Part shown: positions 32,768 to 41,639 of the stretch, in pieces
How the letters are laid out: each line of letters starts with the position of its first letter
Numbering within the stretch: the first letter of the stretch is position 1
Assembly: GCA_902779185.1 (NCBI GenBank)
Contig: CACZAM010000004.1
Location: forward strand, 1 to 64,000
Reading direction: 5' to 3'
Length of the DNA stretch: 64,000 nt
From: an uncultured Eubacteriales bacterium
GTDB lineage: Bacteria; Bacillota; Clostridia; Peptostreptococcales; Anaerovoracaceae
The notes under the pieces: model-generated
Databases searched by the model: none
What the model saw: only the letters and a program-made list of their open reading frames with translations
What the model was told of the DNA's origin: nothing
Translations under genes and position numbers: made by a program

Positions 32768-33147
32768 TATCTCATTCCCATCATCATCCCAAGCACGAAC
32801 GGCACGAGCCAGATTATCCAGACTGCTATGCTGAACCTGTGGAATGTCTGCATCGATTTCTCGTCTTTGCGCACCAGTACAACGGTCGCCCATACCGCGT
32901 GGACCATCATGAGCACGATCGCGATAAGGCCGGTGATCCCGTGCACTCCCATCAGTCCGCCGCCTGTGCCGTCAGCGAGTTTCGACATCATCATGGTACC
33001 TGTCGTGTCCGCGCACAGACCGAGCCAGAAGAAGACCAGATGCGCCGGTCTGAGAATTCTGGCTCTGTGCTCCGACCAGACGCCTATTGTATAGAATATG
33101 AGTGCCAGTGTGATGGCAATCACAGCTTTCATCAGTAATGGTGACAT
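32767..33147 (-). CDS. HsmA/TIGR03987-like four-helix membrane protein
   Basis: A 126-residue integral membrane protein with four predicted helices and intramembrane His residues (GVHGITGLIAIVLMMVHAVWA), VFFWLGLCADTTGTMMM and a WIIWLVPFVLGMM end. It resembles the HsmA/TIGR03987 family; possible heme or metal involvement is inferred from the paired histidines only. No strong ribosome site at the ATG. Confidence 0.6.
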   Translation of the reverse strand: MSPLLMKAVIAITLALIFYTIGVWSEHRARILRPAHLVFFWLGLCADTTGTMMMSKLADGTGGGLMGVHGITGLIAIVLMMVHAVWATVVLVRKDEKSMQTFHRFSIAVWIIWLVPFVLGMMMGMR

Positions 33148-33179
33148 AATTAATTATCCGTCAACTTTCTCTGAAACGA

Positions 33180-33746
33180 TCAATCTTTCTTATTCAGTGT
33201 ATATCCCGCGGCCGCGCCTACGAGGCCTCCGACGATATGCGCCATATTCGAGATATTGTCCGCGACAAATATCCCCTCGTAGACCTGCTGTCCTATGAAT
33301 ATGACCGCTACCAGTATGACAGTCAGAGGTATCTCGCCCTCTCTGAAGCTGGTAAACGACGTCATCAGTATGAACGCGAATACGACCGAACTTGCTCCGC
33401 ACAGCGCCACTGTCGGGAAAAGGAACCAGTTTGCAAGTCCCGCCATCAGTCCGGTTATCAGGATCACTTCAACTATAGTCCTCGATCCGTACTTCTCCTC
33501 GAGCATCGGTCCCAGAAGCAGCATGTACATCATGTTGTTTATATAATGGCTCCAGCCCTGATGTCCGAGCACATGCGTAAAGAACCTTACATACGTCAGC
33601 GGTGAAGTCAGCGGCGAGTGATATGTCACGAACAGCAGCTGATTGCTGAATCCCGCAGTCAGATAATTCGCGACCATTACGCCGAAGCTGATGATCGCAA
33701 AGCTCAGAACCACCGGTGAATTGAATGTTATCCGTCTCTTTTTCAT
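33180..33746 (-). CDS. Rhomboid family intramembrane serine protease
   Basis: A 188-residue protein with six hydrophobic helices. HQGWSHYINNMMYMLLLGPM supplies the HxxxN element (near 67-71), CGASSVVFAFI the GxSx catalytic serine (about 119), and NMAHIVGGLVGAAAGY the catalytic histidine helix. Compact length is typical of bacterial rhomboids that cleave membrane-anchored substrates. Overlaps the HAD phosphatase stop by 4 bases. Confidence 0.9.
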   Translation of the reverse strand: MKKRRITFNSPVVLSFAIISFGVMVANYLTAGFSNQLLFVTYHSPLTSPLTYVRFFTHVLGHQGWSHYINNMMYMLLLGPMLEEKYGSRTIVEVILITGLMAGLANWFLFPTVALCGASSVVFAFILMTSFTSFREGEIPLTVILVAVIFIGQQVYEGIFVADNISNMAHIVGGLVGAAAGYTLNKKD

Positions 33747-34591
33747 TTCTCTATTGCCGTCCTGTCAATGAAGCTTTTGATCAGCTGATCCATCTCGGAG
33801 CCTTCCGTGTAATCCGCCGGAGCATAATAGCCGATCCTGTTCTCTTCCAGCAGCTTGAGCACCCTGCGCTTGTCACCGGTCTTTGGGTCATACACGCCGA
33901 CAGAATAACCGCCATAAACGTTGACCAGCTTCATGCACGGAATGTCCGTCTCGCTGTCCCCTATGTAGACCATGTTGGTGAAAGGCACGCGGATATCCTC
34001 ACGCGGGAAATAATCGTTCACGGCCGGGTCGTTCACATCCAGCACACCCTTCGATATCCTGAACAAAAACTGCGTCTTGTCGGTGAAGTTGATCACCTGC
34101 GCCGGCCATATCGCGACGCCCGACTCGTCATAGTAGAAGGAGCTCGCGTATATGCGCTTGAACTTGCCGGCGATGCTCGTGCCCTCTATCATCTCGCGTA
34201 GACCCGAGGACAGAATGTAGTGCTCCACCTTTATTCCGCGCTCTTCGCCGTAGCTGTTGATGCGATTGAACCAATCCGCTACCCCGTCATAGAGCTCCAC
34301 CATGGCGCCGTAACGGGCCAGCATTTCACGCCTGAAGATCTCCTTGCCGCGCGCACCCTTCAGCATCAGGTACATCCACGCCAGATTCGAATCCATGTCG
34401 TGGGTGCGCGCCAGATCCATCGTCTCCTTCCAGAACTCGTCCTGGTCTTCGTAGTGGATCGCCTGCAAATATCCCTGTGCCTGCATGTTGTCAGGCGACA
34501 GCGTTTTATCGAAGTCGTAACAGATCGCCACGACAGTTTCTTTCTTTTCTTTCGTTCCCATACCTATCCCAATGTTCTCCGACAGTTTCAT
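33743..34591 (-). CDS. HAD-family hydrolase (phosphoserine-phosphatase-like)
   Basis: A 282-residue HAD phosphatase: motif I AICYDFDKTLSPDNMQ, motif II HYILSSGLREMIEGT, and motif IV YIGDSETDIPCMKLV with an insertion of about 50 residues in between. Family role is phosphate removal from small molecules; substrate unknown. ATG 34591 with AGG upstream is preferred over a TTG at 34603. Overlaps the rhomboid gene by 4 bases. Confidence 0.87.
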   Translation of the reverse strand: MKLSENIGIGMGTKEKKETVVAICYDFDKTLSPDNMQAQGYLQAIHYEDQDEFWKETMDLARTHDMDSNLAWMYLMLKGARGKEIFRREMLARYGAMVELYDGVADWFNRINSYGEERGIKVEHYILSSGLREMIEGTSIAGKFKRIYASSFYYDESGVAIWPAQVINFTDKTQFLFRISKGVLDVNDPAVNDYFPREDIRVPFTNMVYIGDSETDIPCMKLVNVYGGYSVGVYDPKTGDKRRVLKLLEENRIGYYAPADYTEGSEMDQLIKSFIDRTAIEK

Positions 34592-34603
34592 TTTACCTAT
34601 CAA

Positions 34604-34748
34604 TATATGATATCACATATTGCCATCGCTTTTGATATCTCATATTTACAACTAGACCCGTTTCCCTCGCCGGGCGGCAGACCCCGGGAGTCAGAGGAGA
34701 CGAGCGGAGATATAGGCGCCATAGGTGTTTTGCGACATGCATAGACTA
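34604..34748. other. Spacer without recognised gene
   Basis: Lies between the HAD gene start and the terminator at 34749. It includes a GC-rich patch (about 34660-34720) unlike the AT-rich flanks, with an imperfect CTCGCC...ACGAG self-pairing. No promoter of good quality or ORF with a ribosome site was found. It may carry the promoter region of the HAD-rhomboid-thpR run. Confidence 0.3.
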
Positions 34749-34776
34749 TAAAAAAAGACTCGCCTTTCGGCAGTCT
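34749..34776 (-). terminator. Terminator after the Pr6Pr-like membrane protein gene
   Basis: Minus-strand AGACTGCC-GAAA-GGCGAGTCT with a GAAA tetraloop, followed by TTTTTTTATAG. A textbook Rho-independent terminator. It breaks the long minus-strand gene run at this point. Confidence 0.92.
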
Positions 34777-34831
34777 CAGTTCAGATGTATATTGCTTTGA
34801 TAGTACTGATTATGATGCGGTTTGCGTATAT

Positions 34832-35446
34832 TCAGTTTCGGTGCAGCTTGCGCATTGCCAGGCCCAGAAGCCAGGTAACGACGCAAATGATCGCGAATAT
34901 GAGTATACCGACCGGGTAGCCCCATGTAAGAAAGAGATACCAGTCGTTTGTATCCGGCCACTCTCCTGTTCCGTTGATTATATTATTGCCTATATATACG
35001 ATGCCGTAGACTATCGGCGGGAGTATCACAAGTCTGTTGTCTTTGCGCGTAAAGTTGGTATCCGCCAGAAAGATCATCTCAGCAATTGCTATGACAGGCG
35101 TCAGCAAGTGCAGGAAAAAGCTTGGTCCTTTGAACATCTCCGGATATCCGTACAGAGGCCCAAGGAATACCAGAACTGTTACACATGTGAGTCCTACTGA
35201 AGCAGCCGCAATGTATTTGAGCAGCTCAGCGAAATCGCTCGCCCGGCCGTTCTTCCGAACGCTGTCAAGCCATATGACCGAGGCAATTCCTTCGAGCAGA
35301 TTTGAAAGTGTTGTGAAGTACTTCAGGCTGTTGATTCCGTTATGCATCAGCGTCCCTGATGAAGATACGAAAAGAGAGATCCACGAGCCAAATACCGTGA
35401 TAGCCAGAAATATATTTATTGATTTGCGAATTCTATTACTGTTCAT
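34832..35446 (-). CDS. Pr6Pr-like six-helix membrane protein
   Basis: A 204-residue integral membrane protein with about six helices. It has KYFTTLSNLLEGIASVIW and, later, PPIVYGIVYIGNNIING followed by DWYLFLTWGYPVG, a pattern of the Pr6Pr/FAR-17a-like membrane family. Function unknown. A TTG six bases upstream is an alternative start. Ends in the terminator at 34749. Confidence 0.72.
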   Translation of the reverse strand: MNSNRIRKSINIFLAITVFGSWISLFVSSSGTLMHNGINSLKYFTTLSNLLEGIASVIWLDSVRKNGRASDFAELLKYIAAASVGLTCVTVLVFLGPLYGYPEMFKGPSFFLHLLTPVIAIAEMIFLADTNFTRKDNRLVILPPIVYGIVYIGNNIINGTGEWPDTNDWYLFLTWGYPVGILIFAIICVVTWLLGLAMRKLHRN

Positions 35447-35478
35447 TGACAATTGCTATTTTTTCTATCTTTTGATGC

Positions 35479-36300
35479 TTATTTCTTGCCCGGAGCCCGG
35501 AATTCGCACGGCACTCCTACCTGGCACTTGCCGCAGCCGTAGCGCGGCGAGTACTTCTTTTTCATGGTCTCTACATGCTTATTGCACTTTATGTTGTTCT
35601 TGCCGTGCTTGAGGGAGATCGCGTTAGCAGGACAGTTCTTAGCGCATACGCCGCACTTGATACAGTAATCATCGATGCCTGTATATGCCCTTGGAGTAGG
35701 CTCAAAGTCTGCCGAGACTATTATGCTGGCGTAGCGTCCGGCCATGCCGCGTTCCGAGATAAGGCCCCTTGAGAGACCGAATGTCCCGAGGCCGCAGGCA
35801 TAGGCGGCATGCCTTTCGGACCATCTGCTGTCAGCATGAAAGTCCGGCCGCAATCCCTTTGATGTTATCTCGATTTTTATGCCAAACCTTTCATCGAGCG
35901 CCGGCACGCAGGCTTTGAAACCCTTCTCTTCGAAAAGCTGCTTTACCGCTGCCATGTATTTACCGATGAATTCCTGCCCTTCTATCCTGGCGTACAGCCA
36001 TTCCCTGGACGGATCGGTCTTGTCTTCCCTGTTGCTTTTTCGCACGGCTTCGGAAAATGGCAGAAATAAAGCGACGACCGACCTCGCTTCCGGGAGCCAT
36101 TCATATGGGCCGAAATAGTTTGCCCCGATGACTTCCTTCCGGCGGAAAGTCTCAAATATGCCGTCGCCTGCTGACGCGAATCCGAATATCGGCTCATCGA
36201 AAAGCACTGTCTCGCCGATCTCAGGTACGTCGACTATATCCCCTTCCGTCTGCCTGAAGAGTTCCAGGCAGTCCTTTACTAATTCCGCGTTTGAGTACAT
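35479..36300 (-). CDS. Epoxyqueuosine-reductase-like double 4Fe-4S protein
   Basis: A 273-residue protein: an N-terminal corrinoid-binding-like region (SVVALFLPFSEAV, RWSERHAAYACGLGTFGLSRG) and C-terminal cysteine motifs CIKCGVCAKNCPANAI and CNKH...CGKCQVGVPCE. This is the QueG-like architecture, but the C-terminal HEAT repeats of QueG are missing and no queuosine genes are near, so it belongs to the shorter, uncharacterised anaerobe subgroup. AAGGGG ribosome site. Confidence 0.82.
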   Translation of the reverse strand: MYSNAELVKDCLELFRQTEGDIVDVPEIGETVLFDEPIFGFASAGDGIFETFRRKEVIGANYFGPYEWLPEARSVVALFLPFSEAVRKSNREDKTDPSREWLYARIEGQEFIGKYMAAVKQLFEEKGFKACVPALDERFGIKIEITSKGLRPDFHADSRWSERHAAYACGLGTFGLSRGLISERGMAGRYASIIVSADFEPTPRAYTGIDDYCIKCGVCAKNCPANAISLKHGKNNIKCNKHVETMKKKYSPRYGCGKCQVGVPCEFRAPGKK

Positions 36301-36353
36301 CTCAGTCCCCTTTGCAATCGCATATCACCATTCGCGGATGATAAGCATTTTCT

Positions 36354-36770
36354 TTATTTTGCACCTTCGCTGTCAGCCGGTTTTGCCTCTGCCGCATCTT
36401 CTGCCTTTGCCTTTCCGTCTGTCTGAGCGTGCTTAGGCATTGGCGGTCCGCTTCTCCTGGCAGCCCGCTTGCTCCTGACCACCATAGTTATGACAAATAC
36501 GATCAGGCCTGCTACGCAGAGTGTTCCTCCCACGAGGTACAAAAGGTTGGTTAGGACATTCACGAGCGCGAGCTTCGATGACTCGTAGCCCAGCCAGAGG
36601 AAAATGCCGCCGAGTGCAGCTGTATCAAGCCCTCTGATGTATCTTCTGACACCTTCAAGAAGAATGTTTACTATTACGAGTACTATGATACCTGCTACGA
36701 TATATAGCATGAGTTTTGTTTCAAGCGCATTTGCTTTTGCTGCCACTGAGTTTGCAAGAGATCCAAACAT
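36354..36770 (-). CDS. Hypothetical membrane protein with Ala/Lys/Glu tail
   Basis: A 138-residue protein with two to three hydrophobic helices (about 20-40, 52-66 weak, 72-97), then a basic RSKRAARR stretch and a charged low-complexity Ala/Lys/Asp/Glu tail. No family recognised. GGGAGG seven bases before the ATG. Confidence 0.6.
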   Translation of the reverse strand: MFGSLANSVAAKANALETKLMLYIVAGIIVLVIVNILLEGVRRYIRGLDTAALGGIFLWLGYESSKLALVNVLTNLLYLVGGTLCVAGLIVFVITMVVRSKRAARRSGPPMPKHAQTDGKAKAEDAAEAKPADSEGAK

Positions 36771-36836
36771 GCCGCGTCCTCCCTTTGATTGTTATATATG
36801 ATTTGTTTTTTATTAGCTGTTTTTAGCGGTTTGTTG

Positions 36837-37406
36837 CTATGCCTTTTTCGTGATCCACAGGATCTCAGGCGGGTGGTTCTTCTGATTGAGCAGGCTGACG
36901 TACGCCACGTGATATCGCCTCTGATCTAGCGCCTCAGCCCATTCGAGCACAGACGCCTTCTCTTCCGCCCCTTCGTTGTGGCCGTCGTACATCACGACAG
37001 TCACTATGCCGCCGGGACGGATGGTCCTCAGCGCGCATTCGAGGCCTTCGACCGTCGTGTCCGCAGTCGTTGTGATGCTGTGATCGCCGCCGGGCAGATA
37101 GCCCAGATTAAACACAACTGCGGCGGCGCTCCTCTCGGGTATATGCTCGCTCATCGATACGAATGACTTCATAATCAGGTGCACATTCGAGATGCCATGC
37201 GTCTTTAGCCGCGCCTCGGTCAGCAGGTGCGCGTTCCTCTGGATATCGAAGGCATAGACGCTGCCCTCGCTCCCTACCGCACGCGCTAGCACCACAGTGT
37301 CCTGACCGGTCCCGCAGGTCGCATCGACGACCGTGTCGCCAGGCTTTATGTATGTCAGCGTCACCGACATCGCAAGTTCAGTTGTCCGTGTGATCAGATT
37401 GCTCAT
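36837..37406 (-). CDS. mnmM: tRNA wobble-uridine 5-aminomethyl methyltransferase MnmM (YtqB family)
   Basis: A 189-residue class I SAM methyltransferase of the YtqB/rRNA-methylase-like family. It has VVDATCGTGQDTVVLARAVG (SAM loop), YAFDIQRNAHLLTEAR, VFNLGYLPGGDHSITT (catalytic NLGYLPGGD typical of the family), GGIVTVVMYDGHNEG and LLNQKNHPPEILWI. Known YtqB proteins methylate nm5s2U34 to mnm5s2U34 in Gram-positives, complementing MnmA in this genome. ATGA overlap with the MazG-like gene. Confidence 0.88.
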   Translation of the reverse strand: MSNLITRTTELAMSVTLTYIKPGDTVVDATCGTGQDTVVLARAVGSEGSVYAFDIQRNAHLLTEARLKTHGISNVHLIMKSFVSMSEHIPERSAAAVVFNLGYLPGGDHSITTTADTTVEGLECALRTIRPGGIVTVVMYDGHNEGAEEKASVLEWAEALDQRRYHVAYVSLLNQKNHPPEILWITKKA

Positions 37407-37735
37407 TTCCGTTTCCTGAGTTCGGTGTACTTCTCCGCGCTGCCCTTAGCCAGCTCCACCGGGTACTTCGCCTCGTTCTTATCCATCTTGCTGTTGATAA
37501 TCTCGTCCTCATCAAGGCCAAGCTCGTCGAGCATATTGCGGCAGTATACCATCACGTCCGCCAGCTCCTCTTTCACATGCTCCACGTCGAAATCCGTATC
37601 GTTCCACTGAAAGCACTCCAGCAGCTCGCCCGCCTCGATCGAGATGCTCTTGGCGAGATTTGCCGGAGTATGGTACTGCTCCCACTCCCTGTCGGAAGTG
37701 AAGCGCCTTATCCTGTCTATCGTTTCCTGTTTCAT
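37403..37735 (-). CDS. MazG-like nucleotide pyrophosphohydrolase
   Basis: A 110-residue all-alpha NTP pyrophosphatase (RS21-C6/MazG-like). It shows YHTPANLAKSISIEAGELLE with the metal-binding ExxE, CFQWND, and KEELADVMVYCRNMLDEL with the second acidic pair. It hydrolyses non-canonical or dCTP-type nucleotides to monophosphates in the family. A paralogue lies at 61550-61870 in the right-hand island and shares NLAKSISIEAGELLECFQWN exactly. Confidence 0.9.
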   Translation of the reverse strand: MKQETIDRIRRFTSDREWEQYHTPANLAKSISIEAGELLECFQWNDTDFDVEHVKEELADVMVYCRNMLDELGLDEDEIINSKMDKNEAKYPVELAKGSAEKYTELRKRK

Positions 37736-37763
37736 TTCTTAGAGCCCATTTCTGCAAGTGTGT

Positions 37764-38291
37764 TTACCAGCCTGTGCTGCCCATGCCTGCGACACCCTTG
37801 CCGAGCTCCATGATCTTCGGATCGAGGACCGCAAAGACAACGTCCATCTCATGATCAGGGTTATCGCTGATCCAGTCACGGCAAGCCTTAATAGCGACCT
37901 GCCAGGCTTCCTTCTTCGGATAGCCGAAGATGCCCGCAGATATGAGCGGGAACCCGATCGAATGGGCGCCGTTCTCTTTCGCCCTATCGAGAGACTCTCT
38001 GTAGCAGTTGTAAAGGTTCTTTGCTTCGTTTTTGCTTCCGCCCGACCAGATCGGTCCGACCGCATGTATAACGTGTTTTGCCTTAAGATTGAACCCAGGT
38101 GTTATTACCGCGCCTCCTGTCGGACATCCGCCGATCTTGTTGCATGCAGCCTGCATCTCTCGCGCACCTGCTGCACGGAAAATAGCTCCGCAGACACCGC
38201 TTCCCATCGCGAGCCCGCTGTTAGCAGCATTCACGATGCAGTCGGTATCAAGATCAGTTATGCCGATCAATCTGATATCTATAGAACTCAT
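37764..38291 (-). CDS. Macro-domain ADP-ribose-binding protein
   Basis: A 175-residue stand-alone macro domain: DCIVNAANSGLAMGSGVCGAI (ADP-ribose pocket), CPTGGAVITPGF, VIHAVGPIW, and FPLISAGIFGYPKKEAW. Family members remove ADP-ribose from proteins or process ADP-ribose-1''-phosphate and O-acetyl-ADP-ribose. The ATG at 38291 has GGAGG upstream; a longer open frame to 38414 lies across ybaK and is rejected. Confidence 0.92.
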   Translation of the reverse strand: MSSIDIRLIGITDLDTDCIVNAANSGLAMGSGVCGAIFRAAGAREMQAACNKIGGCPTGGAVITPGFNLKAKHVIHAVGPIWSGGSKNEAKNLYNCYRESLDRAKENGAHSIGFPLISAGIFGYPKKEAWQVAIKACRDWISDNPDHEMDVVFAVLDPKIMELGKGVAGMGSTGW

Positions 38292-38361
38292 CTGAACTTC
38301 CTCCCCGGCATTCCGGTTTTTCCGCAGTTCCATGTGCGGCAGAGCTGTGTTCTCTGCCGTT

Positions 38362-38835
38362 TTATTTCTTGAGCGGCATGAGCTCGTATGGCTGCACTTT
38401 CGCAAACTCGTCAAGTGTCAGCTCCACAAGGTATCCGCCGCCACCGCCGTTGATAAGGACGGTCTCCATATCTCCTGCACACTCGTCAAAAATTACCCTG
38501 TACTGATTCTTCATTCCAAGAGGCGAAGTTCCTCCGTGCATGTACCCGGTCAGACTCTTCAGCTCGACCGGCTTGATCATCTCAAGCGCGTGCTCGCCAA
38601 GAGCCCTTGCAGTCTGTCTCTGCGACAGTTTTGCCAGAGCCGGCACCACGAATACATAGATGCTTCCGGTGGTGTCGCCCTTCATTACCAGAGTCTTGAA
38701 CAGCCTTGCCGCCTTGTCAGCTCCTACCGCTCTTGAGTAGTCCTCGCCGCTGATAGCTCCCGGCGCCTCAAGGAATTCATACTTTGCGTTTACCGCATCA
38801 AGTGCTTCAGTTGCAGGTGTTTTGATCTTCTCCAT
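38362..38835 (-). CDS. ybaK: Cys-tRNA(Pro)/Cys-tRNA(Cys) deacylase YbaK
   Basis: A 157-residue YbaK/EbsC protein with KTLVMKGDTTGSIYVFVVPA, the conserved Lys-based region RALGEHALEMIKPVELKSLTGYMHGG and SPLGMKNQYRVIFDEC. It hydrolyses Cys-tRNA(Pro) misacylated by ProRS. GAGGT ribosome site. A CGGCAGAG/CTCTGCCG hairpin lies between its stop and the macro-domain gene. Confidence 0.92.
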   Translation of the reverse strand: MEKIKTPATEALDAVNAKYEFLEAPGAISGEDYSRAVGADKAARLFKTLVMKGDTTGSIYVFVVPALAKLSQRQTARALGEHALEMIKPVELKSLTGYMHGGTSPLGMKNQYRVIFDECAGDMETVLINGGGGGYLVELTLDEFAKVQPYELMPLKK

Positions 38836-38863
38836 TTTTAAATTACCTCTTTTCTTTATATTG

Positions 38864-39799
38864 TCAGCGTTCGCTGAATTTTCTCTTCATGTATTCTACT
38901 CTCAGCACCTCCATCAGCATCGTTGTAGGCGCGTTGACCATATAGTCGTAGCCGTGCATGGTGCCGTGTGTGTCGTGGAATTCCACATCTATGCCCGTCT
39001 CCTCAAGGAGCCTGCTGTACAGAATCCCGTCATCTCGCAGTGCGTCGAATTCCGCCACCTCTATATATGCCGGAGGCAGTCCCTCCAGGCTGTCCGCTTC
39101 AACAGGCGACCTGTACGCGAGAGGGATCTCCTCAGGATGCGGGTCAATAATAAAGCTTACCTGTTTTGACAGAGTCGAGTTCCAGACCGGCGTATCCGTA
39201 TATTTCTTATACGATTCGCTGTTGCTTCTTGCATCGAGGAACGGATAGATGAGCAGCTGGAACAGCGGCTTTATTCCGCTCTCTCTGTCGCGCGCCATAA
39301 GGCACGATGTGACAGTCAGCATCCCGCCGGCGCTGTCCCCGCCTATTCCTATCCTGTCCGGATCGATGCCTATCTCTCCGGCGTGCTCATGCAGCCACAC
39401 AAGAGTCGCATAGCAATCCTCCTGCGGATACGGGTACACATATTCCGGACCCTGCCTGTATTTCACAAACGCCACTACGCATTCCGCATCCTTTGCAATG
39501 TTTACGGCATGCTTATAGTGCCCGGAGGCTGCCTCGAATACAAATCCGCCTCCGTGAATGTAGTAGAAACACGGAGCAGGCTTCTCAACACCAACAGGCG
39601 TTATCAGCATCAGCTCGATCTCCCCATCCTTGTATCCCGGGATCATCACTGTCTCTATGCTCACCTCGGGGTCGTTATATATAGACTTTGGCACTCTGTA
39701 CAACTTGTTTATGGCCTCAATGCTTTTGCGGCTTATTGTAGGTGTATACAGACTAAGCGGAAAGAATTCTTTGTTTATAGGATATTTTGTTTTCTTCAT
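38864..39799 (-). CDS. Alpha/beta hydrolase, hormone-sensitive-lipase family
   Basis: A 311-residue esterase of the HSL group: oxyanion motif FYYIHGGGFVFEAASGHYKH, nucleophile elbow IGIGGDSAGGMLTV, PPAYIEVAEFDALRDDG with the catalytic Asp, and THGTMHGYDY with the catalytic His. All triad positions are present. Substrates are usually short acyl esters. No signal peptide, so cytosolic. Good GAGGGG site upstream. Confidence 0.92.
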   Translation of the reverse strand: MKKTKYPINKEFFPLSLYTPTISRKSIEAINKLYRVPKSIYNDPEVSIETVMIPGYKDGEIELMLITPVGVEKPAPCFYYIHGGGFVFEAASGHYKHAVNIAKDAECVVAFVKYRQGPEYVYPYPQEDCYATLVWLHEHAGEIGIDPDRIGIGGDSAGGMLTVTSCLMARDRESGIKPLFQLLIYPFLDARSNSESYKKYTDTPVWNSTLSKQVSFIIDPHPEEIPLAYRSPVEADSLEGLPPAYIEVAEFDALRDDGILYSRLLEETGIDVEFHDTHGTMHGYDYMVNAPTTMLMEVLRVEYMKRKFSER

Positions 39800-39817
39800 A
39801 GCCCCTCTACCTTGTAC

Positions 39818-40354
39818 CTAAATACTTTTGCCCAGCTCATATGCCTGCTTCGGATATTCGCTGCTCCTTGTCATGGAAGGAGTTCCGCACGCCCTGCCGA
39901 GCACCATTCCGCAGTCCTCGAAATCCATGTAGCTGCAGACCTGCTTATAGTATGCCTTAGGGATGTCGAAGACGGAATCCGTGTCATCCCATGCTACGGA
40001 CAGGAATGCGGCCTTCTTATGCATGGCCGTCAGCTCCATTGTAAAGCTATAGAAGCGGTCCACACAAGCCTTCAGAGGTGCCGGCCAGTTGTAGTAATAA
40101 ACAGGCATCACAAACACTATCATGTCAGTGTTTATGATCATCGGCTTGAGCTCGTTTTCGTAATCATCCTGCAGAACGCACATACCCGACATGCCGCAGT
40201 TGCCGCAGCCAAGACATGGTCGTATATTCTTTCGTATAACATTATATACGGTAACCTCGTGGCCGTTCTCTTCTGCTCCGCGAATGAACTCGTCCGCGAG
40301 CATGTTAGAAGAACCCCTGATATTTCCGCTGCTTTCAAGTACAAGTATTTTCAT
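39818..40354 (-). CDS. NAD(P)H-dependent FMN reductase / flavodoxin-family protein
   Basis: A 178-residue flavodoxin-like reductase with ILVLESSGNIRGSSNMLADE at the N-terminus, CLGCGNCGMSGMCVLQDD (cysteine cluster common in anaerobe iron-sulfur flavoprotein-like reductases), and VFVMPVYYYNWPAPLKACVDR. Paralogous in type to the protein at 49071-49604. Adjacent to a nitroreductase, suggesting a detoxification pair. Confidence 0.88.
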   Translation of the reverse strand: MKILVLESSGNIRGSSNMLADEFIRGAEENGHEVTVYNVIRKNIRPCLGCGNCGMSGMCVLQDDYENELKPMIINTDMIVFVMPVYYYNWPAPLKACVDRFYSFTMELTAMHKKAAFLSVAWDDTDSVFDIPKAYYKQVCSYMDFEDCGMVLGRACGTPSMTRSSEYPKQAYELGKSI

Positions 40355-40381
40355 AGCTTCACCTTTCAGTCTATCCCTTTT

Positions 40382-40894
40382 TTACAGATATGTGACTGTT
40401 TCCGACAGCGGCTTTCTGGAGTCATGGTTCGCGAGCGGACCTGCTCCCTCTGCAGCATATCCGAGATCCATCAGCATCAGGACTTCTTCATTCTCAGGCA
40501 GTCCGAGTGCCTCTGCAGTCTTCTCAGGATCGAAGAAGTTGACCCAGCAGCTGTCCACTCCCTCGTCTGCCGCAGCAAGTATCATATGTGTCGCTACGAT
40601 GGTTGCATCCTCAACTCCGGAATCCCTCTTGTCTCCCGGATATGTAAAGACGTTGTTCTTATCGAATGCCACGACAAGGACTACAGGCGCGTTATATCGG
40701 CACGGTGTTAAAGCATCGACCTTAGCGAGCATCTCCTCCGACTGCAGCACATAGATATGCTGCTCCTGCAGGTTTTTAGCGGTCGGAGCAAGCCTTCCGG
40801 CTGCCAGAATAGCCTCGAGCTTTTCAGGCTCCACCTTAGCGTCACTGTACTTTTTGCATGAATAACGATTTTTTACTACTTCCTTGAATTCCAT
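40382..40894 (-). CDS. Nitroreductase family protein
   Basis: A 170-residue FMN-dependent nitroreductase: KNRYSCKKYSDAKVEPEKLE, AGRLAPTAKNLQEQHIYVL (FMN loop), GVEDATIVATHMILAAADEG and LPENEEVLMLMDLGYA. Short single-domain form. It likely reduces nitro or quinone compounds with NAD(P)H. AGGAGG ribosome site 7 bases before the ATG. Confidence 0.92.
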   Translation of the reverse strand: MEFKEVVKNRYSCKKYSDAKVEPEKLEAILAAGRLAPTAKNLQEQHIYVLQSEEMLAKVDALTPCRYNAPVVLVVAFDKNNVFTYPGDKRDSGVEDATIVATHMILAAADEGVDSCWVNFFDPEKTAEALGLPENEEVLMLMDLGYAAEGAGPLANHDSRKPLSETVTYL

Positions 40895-40930
40895 CTTTAT
40901 TCCTCCTTATATGTCCGTCTGTTACTGTCC

Positions 40931-41578
40931 TTATGATGCCGAGCCTCCGCCGGATCCTGCCGCGGCACTGCTCTCCCTGTCCCTTATCATATGCTGGAGC
41001 GTTATTACAAGGGTGACGATCTCCTCCTCGTGCTCCGGCTTATAAATGTCGATCGCGAATTTATCATGTATCGAGAATGCCTTCTGGCTCACGACTGCCA
41101 GCAGCTTGTCATTCTCATCATTTATGGTGAAATTGAGCTGGACTATGTTTCCGTGAATGACCCATCCGAGCCCCTCAATATTTGTAACGTCCTTGATCAG
41201 GTGCATCAGCTCGTTTGAAAGCGTGAAGCTCTTGCCGTTGTCCATGTCCACGTAATGGATCTCATGAAGCGTGAGGAGCTTGCGCTCGAAATACGCTATG
41301 TGTCTGCCGTCCGCGGTGTAAATGTCTGTCTTGTCGTGGATCGACGGGAACTGCGTCTCCGCACGGTATACTGCATTGCCTGCCTCATCCGTTATTTCGA
41401 TGCGGTGATGGAGCGTGAATACCTCTGACGAAGTATACAGGCTCTTTACAGGATCTCCGTATGTATCTTTATTGCGGATGTCTGCGGGCTCGCCCGGACC
41501 GCTGTATCTCTGGTGTGTAAGTCTGAAAAGAATGCAGATGACTGCGAAAGAAACGATCAAAACTGTTAAAACTTCCAA
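40931..41578 (-). CDS. LURP-one-related (YxjI/tubby-like) protein with N-terminal membrane anchor
   Basis: A 215-residue protein: an N-terminal hydrophobic helix (residues 3-19) followed by a LURP-one-related beta-barrel: EVFTLHHRIEITDEAGNAVY, RKLLTLHEIHYV, FTLSNELMHLIKDVTNIEG and FAIDIYKPEHEE. A Gly/Ser tail ends it. These tubby-like domains are thought to bind phospholipids; bacterial roles are unknown. The start is TTG, eight bases after AGGAGG. Confidence 0.72.
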   Translation of the reverse strand: MEVLTVLIVSFAVICILFRLTHQRYSGPGEPADIRNKDTYGDPVKSLYTSSEVFTLHHRIEITDEAGNAVYRAETQFPSIHDKTDIYTADGRHIAYFERKLLTLHEIHYVDMDNGKSFTLSNELMHLIKDVTNIEGLGWVIHGNIVQLNFTINDENDKLLAVVSQKAFSIHDKFAIDIYKPEHEEEIVTLVITLQHMIRDRESSAAAGSGGGSAS

Positions 41579-41639
41579 CTATCTTGCCTCCTTATCCGGC
41601 GCAAAAGCGCAGAAGCATAAAGTGTCTGTCCCGTACCCG

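Noticed and set aside
38336..38366. CGGCAGAG/CTCTGCCG hairpin between the macro and ybaK genes as a terminator
   Set aside because: The T-run is on the plus strand, where no gene ends; on the minus strand no T-run follows.
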